NCBI GenBank assembly: GCA_019192545.1
Contig: JAHCMI010000069.1
Coordinates: forward strand, 1 to 50,926
Direction: 5' to 3'
From: Rivularia sp. MS3
GTDB lineage: Bacteria > Cyanobacteriota > Cyanobacteriia > Cyanobacteriales > Nostocaceae
Length of the DNA stretch: 50,926 nt
Positions 34,551-42,999 of this stretch are shown here, in pieces. Both the position numbers and the translations under genes were made by a program. How positions within the stretch are numbered: position 1 is the first letter of the stretch; each line of letters opens with the position of its first letter. The notes beneath the pieces were generated by a model. It searched no databases. It saw only the letters and a list, made by a program, of their open reading frames with translations, and was not told the origin of the DNA.

Positions 34551-35993
34551 AAAAAAATAGCTGCAAGCGGTTTGTGGTTGACTGCAAGTTTTGGCTTTAC
34601 AAAAATTTCGCAACTGATTTCTCAGGTTTTTCTGGCTCGTTTGCTGTCGCCGTCAGACTTTGGTGTATGGGGTATGGTGTTGATTGTAACAACTCTGGCT
34701 TCGCTGTTTAAAGATGCTGCGATCGCAACGGTGTTAGTGCAGCGGGGTTTGGATGATGAAAAGCTGGTGAATACTGTTTATAGCTTGGGTGTAAATATCT
34801 CGATTGGGATGTTTGTAATTCAAGCTTTGGCAGCTTATCCCTTAGCGATTTTTTTTAAAGAGCCTTTAGTTTTTCCGGTAACTTTAACGGTTGCATGTAT
34901 ATTTATTATCGGTGCCGGTGCGGGTTCTCACGGTGCCGTACTGCAACGAGAAATGAAATTCCGCGAGTTAGCAATTAACGATAGCTGTGCGGGGTTTGCG
35001 CGTTTCGCTGCTGCGGTGGTTTGTGCGTTTCTCGGGGGTGGAATATGGTGTTTTGCGGTTGCGGAAATTGCAATGTCAGCAGTTGATGCTTTACTAAAAC
35101 GAAAATTTAGTAGATATCGTTTTCAATATTATTTCAAACCTGATTCCCAAGCAATTCGCGAAGTACGTACTTATATTAGTAGCTTGGTGGGAATTAATTT
35201 AGCAGTTTATGTAAATACTAATGCTGATAATTTGATTATTGGCAGGTTAATTGGCGCAAAATCTTTAGGTTACTACAATTTGGCTTATCAGCTAGCTATG
35301 TTACCAACATTTGCGCTGTCGCAGATTAACCGGATTAATTTGTCGGTAATGTCTGTGCGAGATAACGAAGCGAGAAAAACTTATCTGTGTCAGGTATTAG
35401 AAATTTATGCTGTATTGTATGCCTGTTTGTACGGTGTCGGTTTTGTAATTGCACCGTGGATTATTCCCTTAGTATATGGCGAGCAATGGATATCATCTGT
35501 AAGCATCTTTAAAATTGTGTTGATTTTTGCTTATGCCAGAGGTTTTATGTCGATTCTCGGTACAGCTTTGAATGCTATAGATAAGCCGTGGATTAATGCT
35601 GCCATTAATTGGATTTTAGTGCCGCTATCAATCCCAGCTTTTTTTGTAGGGGCTAGTTTAGCAGGAGTTGCAGGAGTTGCGATCGCTGTTGCTATAGTTA
35701 TGGGTATTGGAGCAAGTATATGGTTTGGGTTGGCAGTTAGCCATGCTGCAAAATGGAATATTATCGAGTTGCTTAAACCTGCGATGCTACCAACTTTTAC
35801 TATTGCCGTAGCGCTTTTGACTGTTATTTATTTTCCTATTTCTAATTTATCTATATTTTCACAAAAGATTTTTCAGCCACTTTTACTGATTGCTATTTAT
35901 GTTGCAGGATTATCCATTTTTTCTGCGGGTAGAATTCCGCGATTATTGATGAATTTAGCCCGATTATCCAATAGTAGCTCTCAAAAACCATAA
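34521..35993 (+). CDS. Wzx-like polysaccharide flippase (MOP superfamily)
   Basis: This 490-aa membrane protein has about 12-14 TM helices in the order expected for lipopolysaccharide/teichuronic-acid exporters of the WzxC/TuaB type: KIAASGLWLTASFGFTKISQLISQVFLARLLSPSDFG at the start, and YVNTNADNLIIGRLIGAKSLGYYNLAYQLAMLP in the centre. It should move the undecaprenyl-linked repeat unit across the plasma membrane to the Wzy-like polymerase. The N terminus MPNSQSPISSKK derives from an intergenic repeat; the true start could be a downstream non-ATG codon. No earlier start with a ribosome binding site is evident. Confidence 0.9.
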   Translation: MPNSQSPISSKKIAASGLWLTASFGFTKISQLISQVFLARLLSPSDFGVWGMVLIVTTLASLFKDAAIATVLVQRGLDDEKLVNTVYSLGVNISIGMFVIQALAAYPLAIFFKEPLVFPVTLTVACIFIIGAGAGSHGAVLQREMKFRELAINDSCAGFARFAAAVVCAFLGGGIWCFAVAEIAMSAVDALLKRKFSRYRFQYYFKPDSQAIREVRTYISSLVGINLAVYVNTNADNLIIGRLIGAKSLGYYNLAYQLAMLPTFALSQINRINLSVMSVRDNEARKTYLCQVLEIYAVLYACLYGVGFVIAPWIIPLVYGEQWISSVSIFKIVLIFAYARGFMSILGTALNAIDKPWINAAINWILVPLSIPAFFVGASLAGVAGVAIAVAIVMGIGASIWFGLAVSHAAKWNIIELLKPAMLPTFTIAVALLTVIYFPISNLSIFSQKIFQPLLLIAIYVAGLSIFSAGRIPRLLMNLARLSNSSSQKP

Positions 35994-36197
35994 TAAGTTA
36001 TCAGTTAACAATTAACCCCATTTACCAGTCATACAATAAGTTTATAGAAAATCTTCCTTCATTGAAATCAATTCGGTTATCTATCTAAACAAATATCGGT
36101 TAGCATGTATTTCAGTCATAAATCAATGGCTTTATTTTATATGTAATTGATATGCAGTATTAGATAGACGGTTATCTATATTATTTTGTATGAAAAT

Positions 36198-37295
36198 ATG
36201 CAGCAACAAACAAAAAATAAATTGACTTCTCAAACCTCAGAAAGAATATTTTTTCTAGAGTTATTAAAAGCAATCAGCATAATTGCCGTAGTTTCTTTTC
36301 ATGCAATATTTATTCCGCGCTCTAGTTTTATTAATAGTAATGCAATTTTAGAAACCTTATTCGCGCCTTTAAGATTTTGCGTTCCAGTTCTTCTGACTAT
36401 TTCTTTGGTGCTGTTTGAAAGGCAAATTTCTGATTCTCCCGTAGATTCAGAAAAAGCTTTATTTAAAAAACGTTTCAATCGTTTAGGAATACCGATTTTA
36501 TTTTGGTTTAGCATCGCAACAGCATTAAAACTAATCAATGGAAATTCAATTTTAGAAGTGATTGCCTCAATCTTCCAAGGAGAAATATTTACCGGTGCCT
36601 ATTATTTTATAGTTATAATACAGCTTTTATGGAATTTTGTCTTAATTAGAGAATGGCTGTATCAGCAGCAACAGAATATTTTCACTTTACTTGTTATTCA
36701 AGGTATCTTATTTTTATTTGTTTACGCTACTGTTGGCGGTTTATTTATAAATCCGGTTTTACAACTTTTATTATTTTTAGAGCGTCCGTTTATTATTTAC
36801 TGGCTTGGCTACATTGCTTTAGGAGTATATATTTATCAAAACTTTGATTGGATAGAAAGAACATCTTATTCTTTAACTAAAACCCATAAAATATTAATTT
36901 TATGTTTAACTGCTGCCACAATGATGGCAGAATACCAAGTATTAAGTTCGATGGTGACAACTAGTTTACGTCCCTTCGATTATGCCGCATTTTCCTGTGT
37001 TTTTAGCGTACCGATAATGTTCATATGCTTTGCATCAGTCAACGAAAATAGTTTACCGCTGCCAATTGTAAAAATAATCAAAATCTTATCAAAATATAGC
37101 TTAGGAATTTTTTGTATAAATGGTATTTTATCGCAAATATTTCTATCTATTGGTACGCAATTATTTAGTCAAACAAGTTTCAATTTTATGCAAATGATTT
37201 TAATAAAAATTATCGGTTGGATAGTATTGCTTATAATGTCATTACTACTATCAATTTTTCTAGAAAGAATGGGCTTGAAAAAAATTGTTTGTTAA
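36198..37295 (+). CDS. Acyltransferase 3 family membrane protein
   Basis: From the ATG at 36198 this is 365 aa; a TTG at 36186 gives four more residues. About ten TM segments follow a short polar N terminus. RIFFLELLKAISIIAVVSFHAIF contains the conserved early-helix His of acyltransferase-3 proteins, and a basic loop KKRFNRLGIPILFWF (usual RxxR pattern) follows TM2. These enzymes acetylate or otherwise O-acylate cell-surface sugars. Placed at the end of the polysaccharide locus, it probably decorates the exopolymer. No SGNH domain is fused. Confidence 0.8.
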   Translation: MQQQTKNKLTSQTSERIFFLELLKAISIIAVVSFHAIFIPRSSFINSNAILETLFAPLRFCVPVLLTISLVLFERQISDSPVDSEKALFKKRFNRLGIPILFWFSIATALKLINGNSILEVIASIFQGEIFTGAYYFIVIIQLLWNFVLIREWLYQQQQNIFTLLVIQGILFLFVYATVGGLFINPVLQLLLFLERPFIIYWLGYIALGVYIYQNFDWIERTSYSLTKTHKILILCLTAATMMAEYQVLSSMVTTSLRPFDYAAFSCVFSVPIMFICFASVNENSLPLPIVKIIKILSKYSLGIFCINGILSQIFLSIGTQLFSQTSFNFMQMILIKIIGWIVLLIMSLLLSIFLERMGLKKIVC

Positions 37296-37395
37296 TAATA
37301 GGAATGACCGCAAATTGTACATTTTATTTGTAGGGTACTGTGACGCTTTAAATAAATTTGAACGTGATGATAAGATTTGCAGCGTCATGCACCCT

Positions 37396-37436
37396 GCCCT
37401 ACGGGCACCCCTCTCCAAAATAGCGGAGAGGGGAAA
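37396..37436. repeat. Palindromic repeat, second copy
   Basis: GCCCTACGGGCACCCCTCTCC followed by AAAATAGC and GGAGAGGGG (37425-37433), matching the block at 33080-33120. The 9-bp stem is perfect and is followed by AAAAG, so it could end the acyltransferase transcript. Confidence 0.7.
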
Positions 37437-37441
37437 AGTTG

Positions 37442-37648
37442 CTACATTAATGTTTCGGAAAGTTCTTCTAAGTGAAAAGCAAGATTTTTGAGTGACATTT
37501 CAATCTCCCCACTATAAGAAAGCCTTCTCCACATACGAGTTGTAGCATTATCCAGCGCAGTTGTATCCAGGTATTGAGCAAAAATTGCTAGCCTCTGTGA
37601 ATCTGTTTGTGCTGAAGCTAAACTATCTAAAAAATCTTGAGGTGTCAT
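37442..37648 (-). CDS. Small hypothetical protein (68 aa)
   Basis: MTPQDFLDSLASAQTDSQR opens a 68-residue acidic-helical protein, with LAIFAQYLDTTAL and a C-terminal amphipathic helix LKNLAFHLEELSETLM. Composition and Ala/Leu/Glu helix pattern look like a real protein rather than a repeat translation. GGAG about 10 bases upstream of the ATG supports the start. It is opposite in strand to the polysaccharide genes and ends 6 bp from the palindromic repeat at 37396-37436. I do not recognise a family. Confidence 0.5.
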   Translation of the reverse strand: MTPQDFLDSLASAQTDSQRLAIFAQYLDTTALDNATTRMWRRLSYSGEIEMSLKNLAFHLEELSETLM

Positions 37649-37832
37649 GAGTTACAACTCCATTGGTGTTTGCTTTACTAGCCCCTATATTTCTGCCACA
37701 CCTGGATTTTTATTTCTGATATCAGTTTACCCAGATTTAAATCTGATTACTGCTACGTTTTTACAACCGTCCAGAATAAGGGATGGGGGAGAGTGGGAAG
37801 AGGGGAGAGAGAAGGGTAATAAAATTGCTGTT

Positions 37833-37901
37833 GTAGGTTGGGTGAAACGGAGTGCAACCCAACTCGGGTGTTGGGTTGCGCGGGAGCTTCACCCAACCTA
37901 C
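37833..37901. mobile_element. Nested inverted-repeat MITE-like element
   Basis: Outer arms GTAGGTTGGGTGAA (37833-37846) and TTCACCCAACCTAC (37888-37901) are perfect 14-bp inverted repeats; inner arms GCAACCCAA (37854-37862) and TTGGGTTGC (37871-37879) are also perfect. No coding capacity. GTAGGTTGGGT-type palindromes are common small repeats in cyanobacteria; relatives lie at 46317-46384, 50520-50586 and 50636-50704. The rest of 37649-38138 has no gene seen. Confidence 0.7.
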
Positions 37902-38138
37902 GAAGAGGCATCTTTAGCCCTAATAACTTATGTGGTTGAGTACTGCTAGTGGTTCTTTTCATTAATTGTGACAGGATAACCATTAAGCTGAAAAAATTAT
38001 TTCCTCCTCCTCTCCCCCCTCCTTTTCTCACCTGAGTTTAATTTTTCCCTCATCTAACTCTAATTTTTCTTTCGATGACATTAATTACAGTCAAGGAGCA
38101 TTAGAAAAAACACATAATTCCACAGGAGATACGAGGAA

Positions 38139-38702
38139 ATGGCACCTATTTTAGAAGCAGGCAGCACTGCTCCACTATTTATTACCGATTTTGCAGGCGC
38201 AATGTTTTTTGATGAGCCTCAAGAGGGTGGAGGTATATTTGCTGTAGGAAAAGAAGACCAAACTAACATTTTACTTTTTGGTGACACCAACGATGTTGCT
38301 GCTGGTGGTGATGAGGTTGATGTAATCATGGGTGGCGGCGGTAATGACAATATCATGGGTGCTGAAGGTACCGATTTTATGTTCGGTGGTTTCGGTGACG
38401 ATGTTGTCAGAGGTGGAGAGGGAGACGATGTAGTTGTCGGAAATCAAGGTTCCGATCTTCTTATTGGTGGTGCAGGTAGCGATGTTTTTGAATTCTTTAC
38501 AGATCAATTTGTAGATGTTGATTTTGATGTACTTCTAGATTTTGAAAAAGGCGAAGATTCTATCTTAATCGTAGGCAGTAACGACGCTGCTTATGAGGCT
38601 ACAACGGGTATACTATCGGTAAATGGTTCTGAAGTTGCTATATTAGCCGCCGGTTTAGACCTTGAAATTACCCCCGCCGCAAGTACTGTTGTACTTTCCT
38701 AA
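38139..38702 (+). CDS. RTX calcium-binding protein (type I secretion substrate candidate)
   Basis: This 187-aa acidic protein contains seven glycine/aspartate nonapeptides at residues 56-118 (GGGGNDNIM, GGFGDDVVR, GGEGDDVVV, GNQGSDLLI, GGAGSDVFE), the calcium-binding beta-roll of haemolysin-type proteins. The C-terminal part (DFEKGEDSILIVGSNDAAYE to a hydrophobic end STVVLS) resembles the type I secretion signal. No N-terminal signal peptide. With no enzyme or adhesin domain attached it is a minimal RTX protein. Start ATG has ACGAGGA just upstream. No HlyB/HlyD/TolC genes are in the window. Confidence 0.85.
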   Translation: MAPILEAGSTAPLFITDFAGAMFFDEPQEGGGIFAVGKEDQTNILLFGDTNDVAAGGDEVDVIMGGGGNDNIMGAEGTDFMFGGFGDDVVRGGEGDDVVVGNQGSDLLIGGAGSDVFEFFTDQFVDVDFDVLLDFEKGEDSILIVGSNDAAYEATTGILSVNGSEVAILAAGLDLEITPAASTVVLS

Positions 38703-39018
38703 TTAGGAAGAAAAAAGAGTAGCAAGTAACGAGTTAGGAATCAACACTTAGCCTTGTGAATATAATTCGTAATATCGCCTCCGGCGACGCAAGCTACGTA
38801 ATTCGTGAAAAGGCGATCGCCATATATTCAAGCTTCTTCTATAGCAATCCTATATAAGTGGTGAGAAAGATAGGTGTCACAAACCCGGTTTTTCTGAAAA
38901 ACCGGGTTTGTCAAGTCTTACAAATGATTCAGGAATGCTGTATTCCGATTCTTATATTCTTTCTATTCCCATAGATAAATAAACAAGAATCCCCCTGAAA
39001 AAGGGGGAGAATATCAAG
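38703..39018. terminator. Convergent spacer with two terminator-like hairpins
   Basis: ACAAACCCGGTTTTT (38879-38893) pairs perfectly with AAAAACCGGGTTTGT (38897-38911) over a 3-base loop. A second stem, CCCCCT-GAAAA-AGGGGG (38991-39007), sits just downstream of the minus-strand gene and is followed on that strand by ATTCTTGTTTATT. The first probably serves the RTX gene or both directions, the second the DUF4114 gene. A HIP1 site is at 38812-38821. Confidence 0.65.
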
Positions 39019-41073
39019 CTAAGCTAAGGAAAAATTGAAACCAAATACAGCATCGTTAAAGTCATTATCGCTAATGCCAAGATTGCTGGGAAGGTCTTCA
39101 AAGCCAAAAGTGTTGTTTTCTCGGGCTTGTAAATGTGCAACTCCATCGGGGTTGGCTGCGGTAAAGCCGAAATAAGCTACTGCATCGTCAATGGATTCGG
39201 CAGGATTGTTAAATGCATTGCCTTCGCTGGCTTCACTTTCTACAAACCCATCAAAACCTAATTCTCCACCGTTAGCAATAATAAAGGGAGCATACAAGTT
39301 ACCTCCTTCAAGAATTACAGTTCCGAATTCTTCAACTGAGGTATTTTCATCTTCTTCTCCGGAAGAACCTGCTTCTAAGACAAAATTGTTTATCCGATTT
39401 TCAATTGCAGCTAGGGCATAACCTTCTTGCCCGGGGAGTATATCACCTATACCGTCGTTGTTAGTATCTATAGAGCCGTTGGCATCTGCGATTTCGTAAA
39501 AGCCTACAAGGTTATCAAAAGCTGCATCTGTTCCTAAATCCAACATATCGTCAGTCAGTCTAGCAACGATATTGGTTCCCTCTGGAGTAGGAGTTGCATC
39601 GAATATCAAACTGTTGATTGAATTATTGTCTGGGTTTGCGTCAAATACAACATTAACAACATTTTCAGTTGGGGTTGGTGTTGGTTGTGGCTCTGGTGTT
39701 GGTGCTGGTTCGGTTATATTTCCAACGTTAATAGCTACTGTTCCGACTTCAGAAGTTAATTCGCCGTCGCTAACTGTATATGTAAAACTATCGGTTCCAT
39801 TAAATCCTTCTAGGGAAGTGTAGGTAAATGAACCATCGCTAGTAAAGTTAAAATTACCGTTATCGGGAGGGTCAACAATTGTAGCGCTTAATCTATTCCC
39901 TTCAGCATCGGTATCGTTTGCTAATATTCCCGAAGCGACATCTACATTTAACTCTGCACCAGAAGCAACAGTGTAAACGTCATTTTGAACAACTGGAGCG
40001 GTATTCGTCAGGGTTCCGACATTTATTTCTACTGTTGCAGGCTCGGAAGTTGACTGACCGTCGCTAACTGTATATGTAAAGCTATCGGTGCCGTTAAATC
40101 CTTCTAAGGGAGTATATACAAAAGAACCGTCACTGGTAAATGTATAGCCTCCATTGGTCGGGTTACTAACAATCGTCGCTGTTAGGCGATCGCCCTCTGC
40201 ATCTGTATCGTTGGCCAATACACCTGAAGCAACATCTACATTTAATTCTTCACCAGCAGCAATAGTATAGGTATCGTTTTGAGCTACCGGAGCGGTATTG
40301 CTTCCTGGTGGTGGAGCTTCAACATTAATTTCTACGGTTGCAGGCTCTGAGGTTGACTGACCGTCGCTGGCTGTATAAGTAAAGGTATCTGTTCCGCTAA
40401 ATCCATCGAGGGAAGTATAGGTAAATGACCCGTCGCTAGTAAAGGTATAGCTGCCACTGTCGGGAGCATCGATAATTGTAGCCCTTAAGTTTGCACCTTC
40501 GGCAGCACCCGTATCATTTGCTAATACCCCTGTTGCTACATCCACATTTAAAGGCTCACCGGAAGCAACTGTATAGCTATCGTTTTGAGCAGTTAAACCA
40601 GTATTATTTGCTGGATTTTCTGATTCGCTTTCTGTTCCGGGTTGGGAATCAGTTTCTGTTCCGGCAGCAGGAGTATCGGTTTGTGTTCCGGCAGCGGGGG
40701 TATCGGTTTGTGTTCCGGCTTCGGGAGTATCAGTTTCTGTTCCGGCTTCGGGGGAGTCGGTTTCTGTTCCGGCTTCGGGGGAATCAGTTTCTGTTCCAGC
40801 TTCGGGGGAGTCGGTTTCTGTTCCGGCTTCGGGGGAGTCGGTTTCTGTTCCGCCAGGGGAGTCAGTTTCTGTTCCGCCAGGGGAGTCGGTTTCTGTTCCG
40901 CCAGGGGAGTCGGTTTGTGTTCCGGCTTCGGGAGTTTCGGTTTCTGTTCCGGCTTCGGGAGTTTCGGTTTGTGTTCCGGTAGGGGAATCAGATGCAGGAG
41001 GGTTGTTTGCAGCCTGCTGCGGTAGTGGTCCGTTTAATTCTTCTTCAGGAGTTCTAATAGTTTGAGTTGCCAT
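39019..41073 (-). CDS. Cadherin-like repeat / DUF4114 surface protein with Thr-Asp-Ser-Pro repeat tract
   Basis: This 684-aa protein has no signal peptide. Residues 33-147 are low complexity, built from 8- and 9-residue units (GGTETDSP, AGTETDSPE and variants). Three cadherin/VCBS-like beta domains follow at about 160-252, 258-352 and 358-451, each with the pattern QNDxYTxxxGxxLNVDVAxGxLANDT and GFNGTDSFTYTVSDG. After a Pro/Thr linker (455-470) comes a C-terminal DUF4114-type region ending AVAYFGFTAANPDGVAHLQA...LGISDNDFNDAVFGFNFSLA. Such proteins are usually large, calcium-binding, extracellular and exported by type I systems; the C-terminal end could carry that signal. It is convergent with an RTX gene, so the two may share an exporter. 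Confidence 0.85.
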   Translation of the reverse strand: MATQTIRTPEEELNGPLPQQAANNPPASDSPTGTQTETPEAGTETETPEAGTQTDSPGGTETDSPGGTETDSPGGTETDSPEAGTETDSPEAGTETDSPEAGTETDSPEAGTETDTPEAGTQTDTPAAGTQTDTPAAGTETDSQPGTESESENPANNTGLTAQNDSYTVASGEPLNVDVATGVLANDTGAAEGANLRATIIDAPDSGSYTFTSDGSFTYTSLDGFSGTDTFTYTASDGQSTSEPATVEINVEAPPPGSNTAPVAQNDTYTIAAGEELNVDVASGVLANDTDAEGDRLTATIVSNPTNGGYTFTSDGSFVYTPLEGFNGTDSFTYTVSDGQSTSEPATVEINVGTLTNTAPVVQNDVYTVASGAELNVDVASGILANDTDAEGNRLSATIVDPPDNGNFNFTSDGSFTYTSLEGFNGTDSFTYTVSDGELTSEVGTVAINVGNITEPAPTPEPQPTPTPTENVVNVVFDANPDNNSINSLIFDATPTPEGTNIVARLTDDMLDLGTDAAFDNLVGFYEIADANGSIDTNNDGIGDILPGQEGYALAAIENRINNFVLEAGSSGEEDENTSVEEFGTVILEGGNLYAPFIIANGGELGFDGFVESEASEGNAFNNPAESIDDAVAYFGFTAANPDGVAHLQARENNTFGFEDLPSNLGISDNDFNDAVFGFNFSLA
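40633..40977. repeat. In-frame coding minisatellite (24/27-bp units)
   Basis: About 13 tandem units, mainly 27 bp (encoding AGTETDSPE-type 9-mers) with a block of 24-bp units (GGTETDSP 8-mers), differing by a few bases. All lengths are multiples of three, so copy-number change would not shift the frame. The repeat encodes residues 33-147 of the DUF4114 protein. Confidence 0.85.
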
Positions 41074-41629
41074 AATTTTGCTTGCTAAAACTTACATTCT
41101 TCGTGACAATTTCTATGAAAAATTGGAATCTATTTCATAAGGGTCACTAGCCTTTATATATCTCTTGTGAAGAATTGCAAATAATCCTAAAGGAATAAAA
41201 ATATTAATGAATTTCACATAGGTTTTTATGCTTACTACTGATAATTACTGTAGTAAAAATTGAATTTAATTCCAGCAAACCCAGTTTAGGCTTCTGTTCC
41301 AATGTAGGAATCAAATCTAATTATTTTTATGTCTATATTTGAAGTTTCGATAGTTATTCTTTTTGAGATTGAATAATTAAATATTAATCCCCGGTTATTT
41401 TTCCTAAGCTTTACAAACGAATGGTGGGTAGTCAAAATGCGACTACCCACCACATATACAGATTTGGAATAAAAAACAATTTGAATTATCTATCTTTACT
41501 ATTTGCTGCCTCCGAGGTAAATCCTTCTATAAAGCATCTAGAAGCGGAAACGAACTACTGCGTTGCGGTAAGTTAGTATGCAGGTTGCCCTAATTAATCC
41601 GGAAGCTTTCTAGAAAACGATTTAATTCT
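41074..41629. other. 556-bp spacer with a strong hairpin
   Basis: TGGTGGGTAGTC (41422-41433) and GACTACCCACCA (41441-41452) form a perfect 12-bp stem with a 7-base loop, about 180 bp beyond the end of the first P450 gene and thus a candidate terminator. The left half should hold the promoter of the DUF4114 gene. The rest is AT-rich with nothing recognised. Confidence 0.5.
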
Positions 41630-42859
41630 TTACAAATCCCACTCTAATTTTAAACTTTCGTAACCACGGTCTAATAATGTGGGAATATGATTCAATTCTT
41701 GGTTGGGAACAATTCGTAAATTAGGTATTCTAGTTGATAGTGTTTCTATAGCAACTTTGGCGTGTCTGCGGGCTAAGTTGTAACCTAAGCAATGATGTTT
41801 TCCATGACTGAATGCAAGATGGTTAACGGGAGCATCTTGGAAACGATTAATATCAAAATTCTCGCTATTTTTGTATTGCTCTGAATCGCGGTTTGCGGAA
41901 CCGTAAAGTAAAAGCACTCGGCTATCTTCTGGTATTGTCACCCCTGCAAGAGTAACTTCTTGAGTAGTAACCCGAATCATTGTCGGTGCTGATGTATCGT
42001 ATCTCAGAACTTCTTCTACAGCCGTAGGAATAAGCGCTGGATTTTCAGATAAACTCTGCCAAATGTGAGAATTTTCTACCAACAATTTGACTGCTGTTCC
42101 AATTAAACTTGCGGTTGTTTTATGTCCTGCTATAACTATTTCACATAAAAGTAAAACCTGCTCGGGTAAAGTTAAATTGCTCGTTTGTAATTCGCTGATT
42201 AAATCATCGCCGGGAGCAAAGCGTCTTTCTTCGATTAAACTGGCTAGATAATTTTGTAAAGCAACATAGTTTTTCGCACATTCTATTTGACGCTCTGCTG
42301 TCAAAGGTGTAGAAAATAAAGCTGAGGTGCTATTACCCGCTGTTTTCACCAATGCCATTTTTTCTAAAGGTACCCCGTACATTTTTAGGATAACTTCGAG
42401 GGGTAATGGATGGGCAAACTCAGACATTATGTCTACAGTACCGTTATCAATAAAATTATCTACTAATTGATTCGCAGTAGCTCGAATGGATTCTTCAGCT
42501 TTTGCGAGTCGTTGCGGAGCAAAAGCTTTTTGTAAAGGAGCGCGCAATCTTTTATGTTCGTCACCATCGCTACCAATCAAAGAAACAACAGGAAAACCTT
42601 TACGCAATTCGTTTATAACTTCCGGGCTAAATTCTCCAATGGCTTGTAAGCTTTTAGCTGAAGAAAATATCGTTGGATTTTTTAGTATTTCTAAAACATC
42701 ATCGTAACGTGTAATTACATAAGCATTCAATAATTCGCTATAGAATATCGGTTCCTCATTTCTTGCAAGTTGATAAAATTGATAAGGATTATCAAGCTGT
42801 TCTTTAGAAAAAGGCTGGTATTCTTTCCCTGCATGAAACGGACAAGTTGGTTTGTTCAT
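41630..42859 (-). CDS. Cytochrome P450 (paralogue 1 of a tandem pair)
   Basis: From the ATG at 42857-42859 this is 409 aa. I reject the upstream in-frame ATG at 42896-42898 because the 13 residues it adds are translated from an intergenic repeat, and MNKPTCPFHAG aligns with the CPFH start of the neighbouring paralogue. It is a soluble class I bacterial P450: K-helix ExxR in EEVLRYD, haem loop FSHGKHHCLGYNLAR with the Cys ligand at residue 357. The I-helix motif is AGHKTT, with Lys where most P450s have Asp or Glu before the conserved Thr. Ferredoxin and reductase partners are not nearby. Substrate unknown; no biosynthetic core enzyme is in the window. Confidence 0.9.
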   Translation of the reverse strand: MNKPTCPFHAGKEYQPFSKEQLDNPYQFYQLARNEEPIFYSELLNAYVITRYDDVLEILKNPTIFSSAKSLQAIGEFSPEVINELRKGFPVVSLIGSDGDEHKRLRAPLQKAFAPQRLAKAEESIRATANQLVDNFIDNGTVDIMSEFAHPLPLEVILKMYGVPLEKMALVKTAGNSTSALFSTPLTAERQIECAKNYVALQNYLASLIEERRFAPGDDLISELQTSNLTLPEQVLLLCEIVIAGHKTTASLIGTAVKLLVENSHIWQSLSENPALIPTAVEEVLRYDTSAPTMIRVTTQEVTLAGVTIPEDSRVLLLYGSANRDSEQYKNSENFDINRFQDAPVNHLAFSHGKHHCLGYNLARRHAKVAIETLSTRIPNLRIVPNQELNHIPTLLDRGYESLKLEWDL

Positions 42860-42999
42860 TGTTTTAATTTTGGTAATTGGTAATTGGGGATTGGGCATAG
42901 GGCATGGGGCATTGGTAATTGGGAATTGGGGATTAGTAACTGTTCACTCTCTTGGAAATTTGCTCATGGGGGAAACCCCCAAGACCGCAATTTCCGCTG
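42860..42999. repeat. Heptamer-type repeats between two P450 genes
   Basis: GGTAATTGGGGATTGGGCATAGGGCATGGGGC-like units repeat across about 42868-42942. Then a short CATGGGGGAAACCCCCAAGACC palindrome-like string (42964-42986). No gene; this tract creates a false upstream start for the P450 on the left. Confidence 0.7.

Noticed and set aside
37647-37949. 100-codon plus-strand frame
   Set aside because: It runs through the nested palindromic element at 37833-37901 and has repeat-derived composition.
40633-40977. Possible CRISPR array
   Set aside because: Units of 24-27 bp abut each other with no spacers and are in frame within a protein gene.
40491-41025. Long plus-strand frames rich in FRLRG and GFGSI repeats
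   Set aside because: They are antisense reading frames of the coding minisatellite in the DUF4114 gene.
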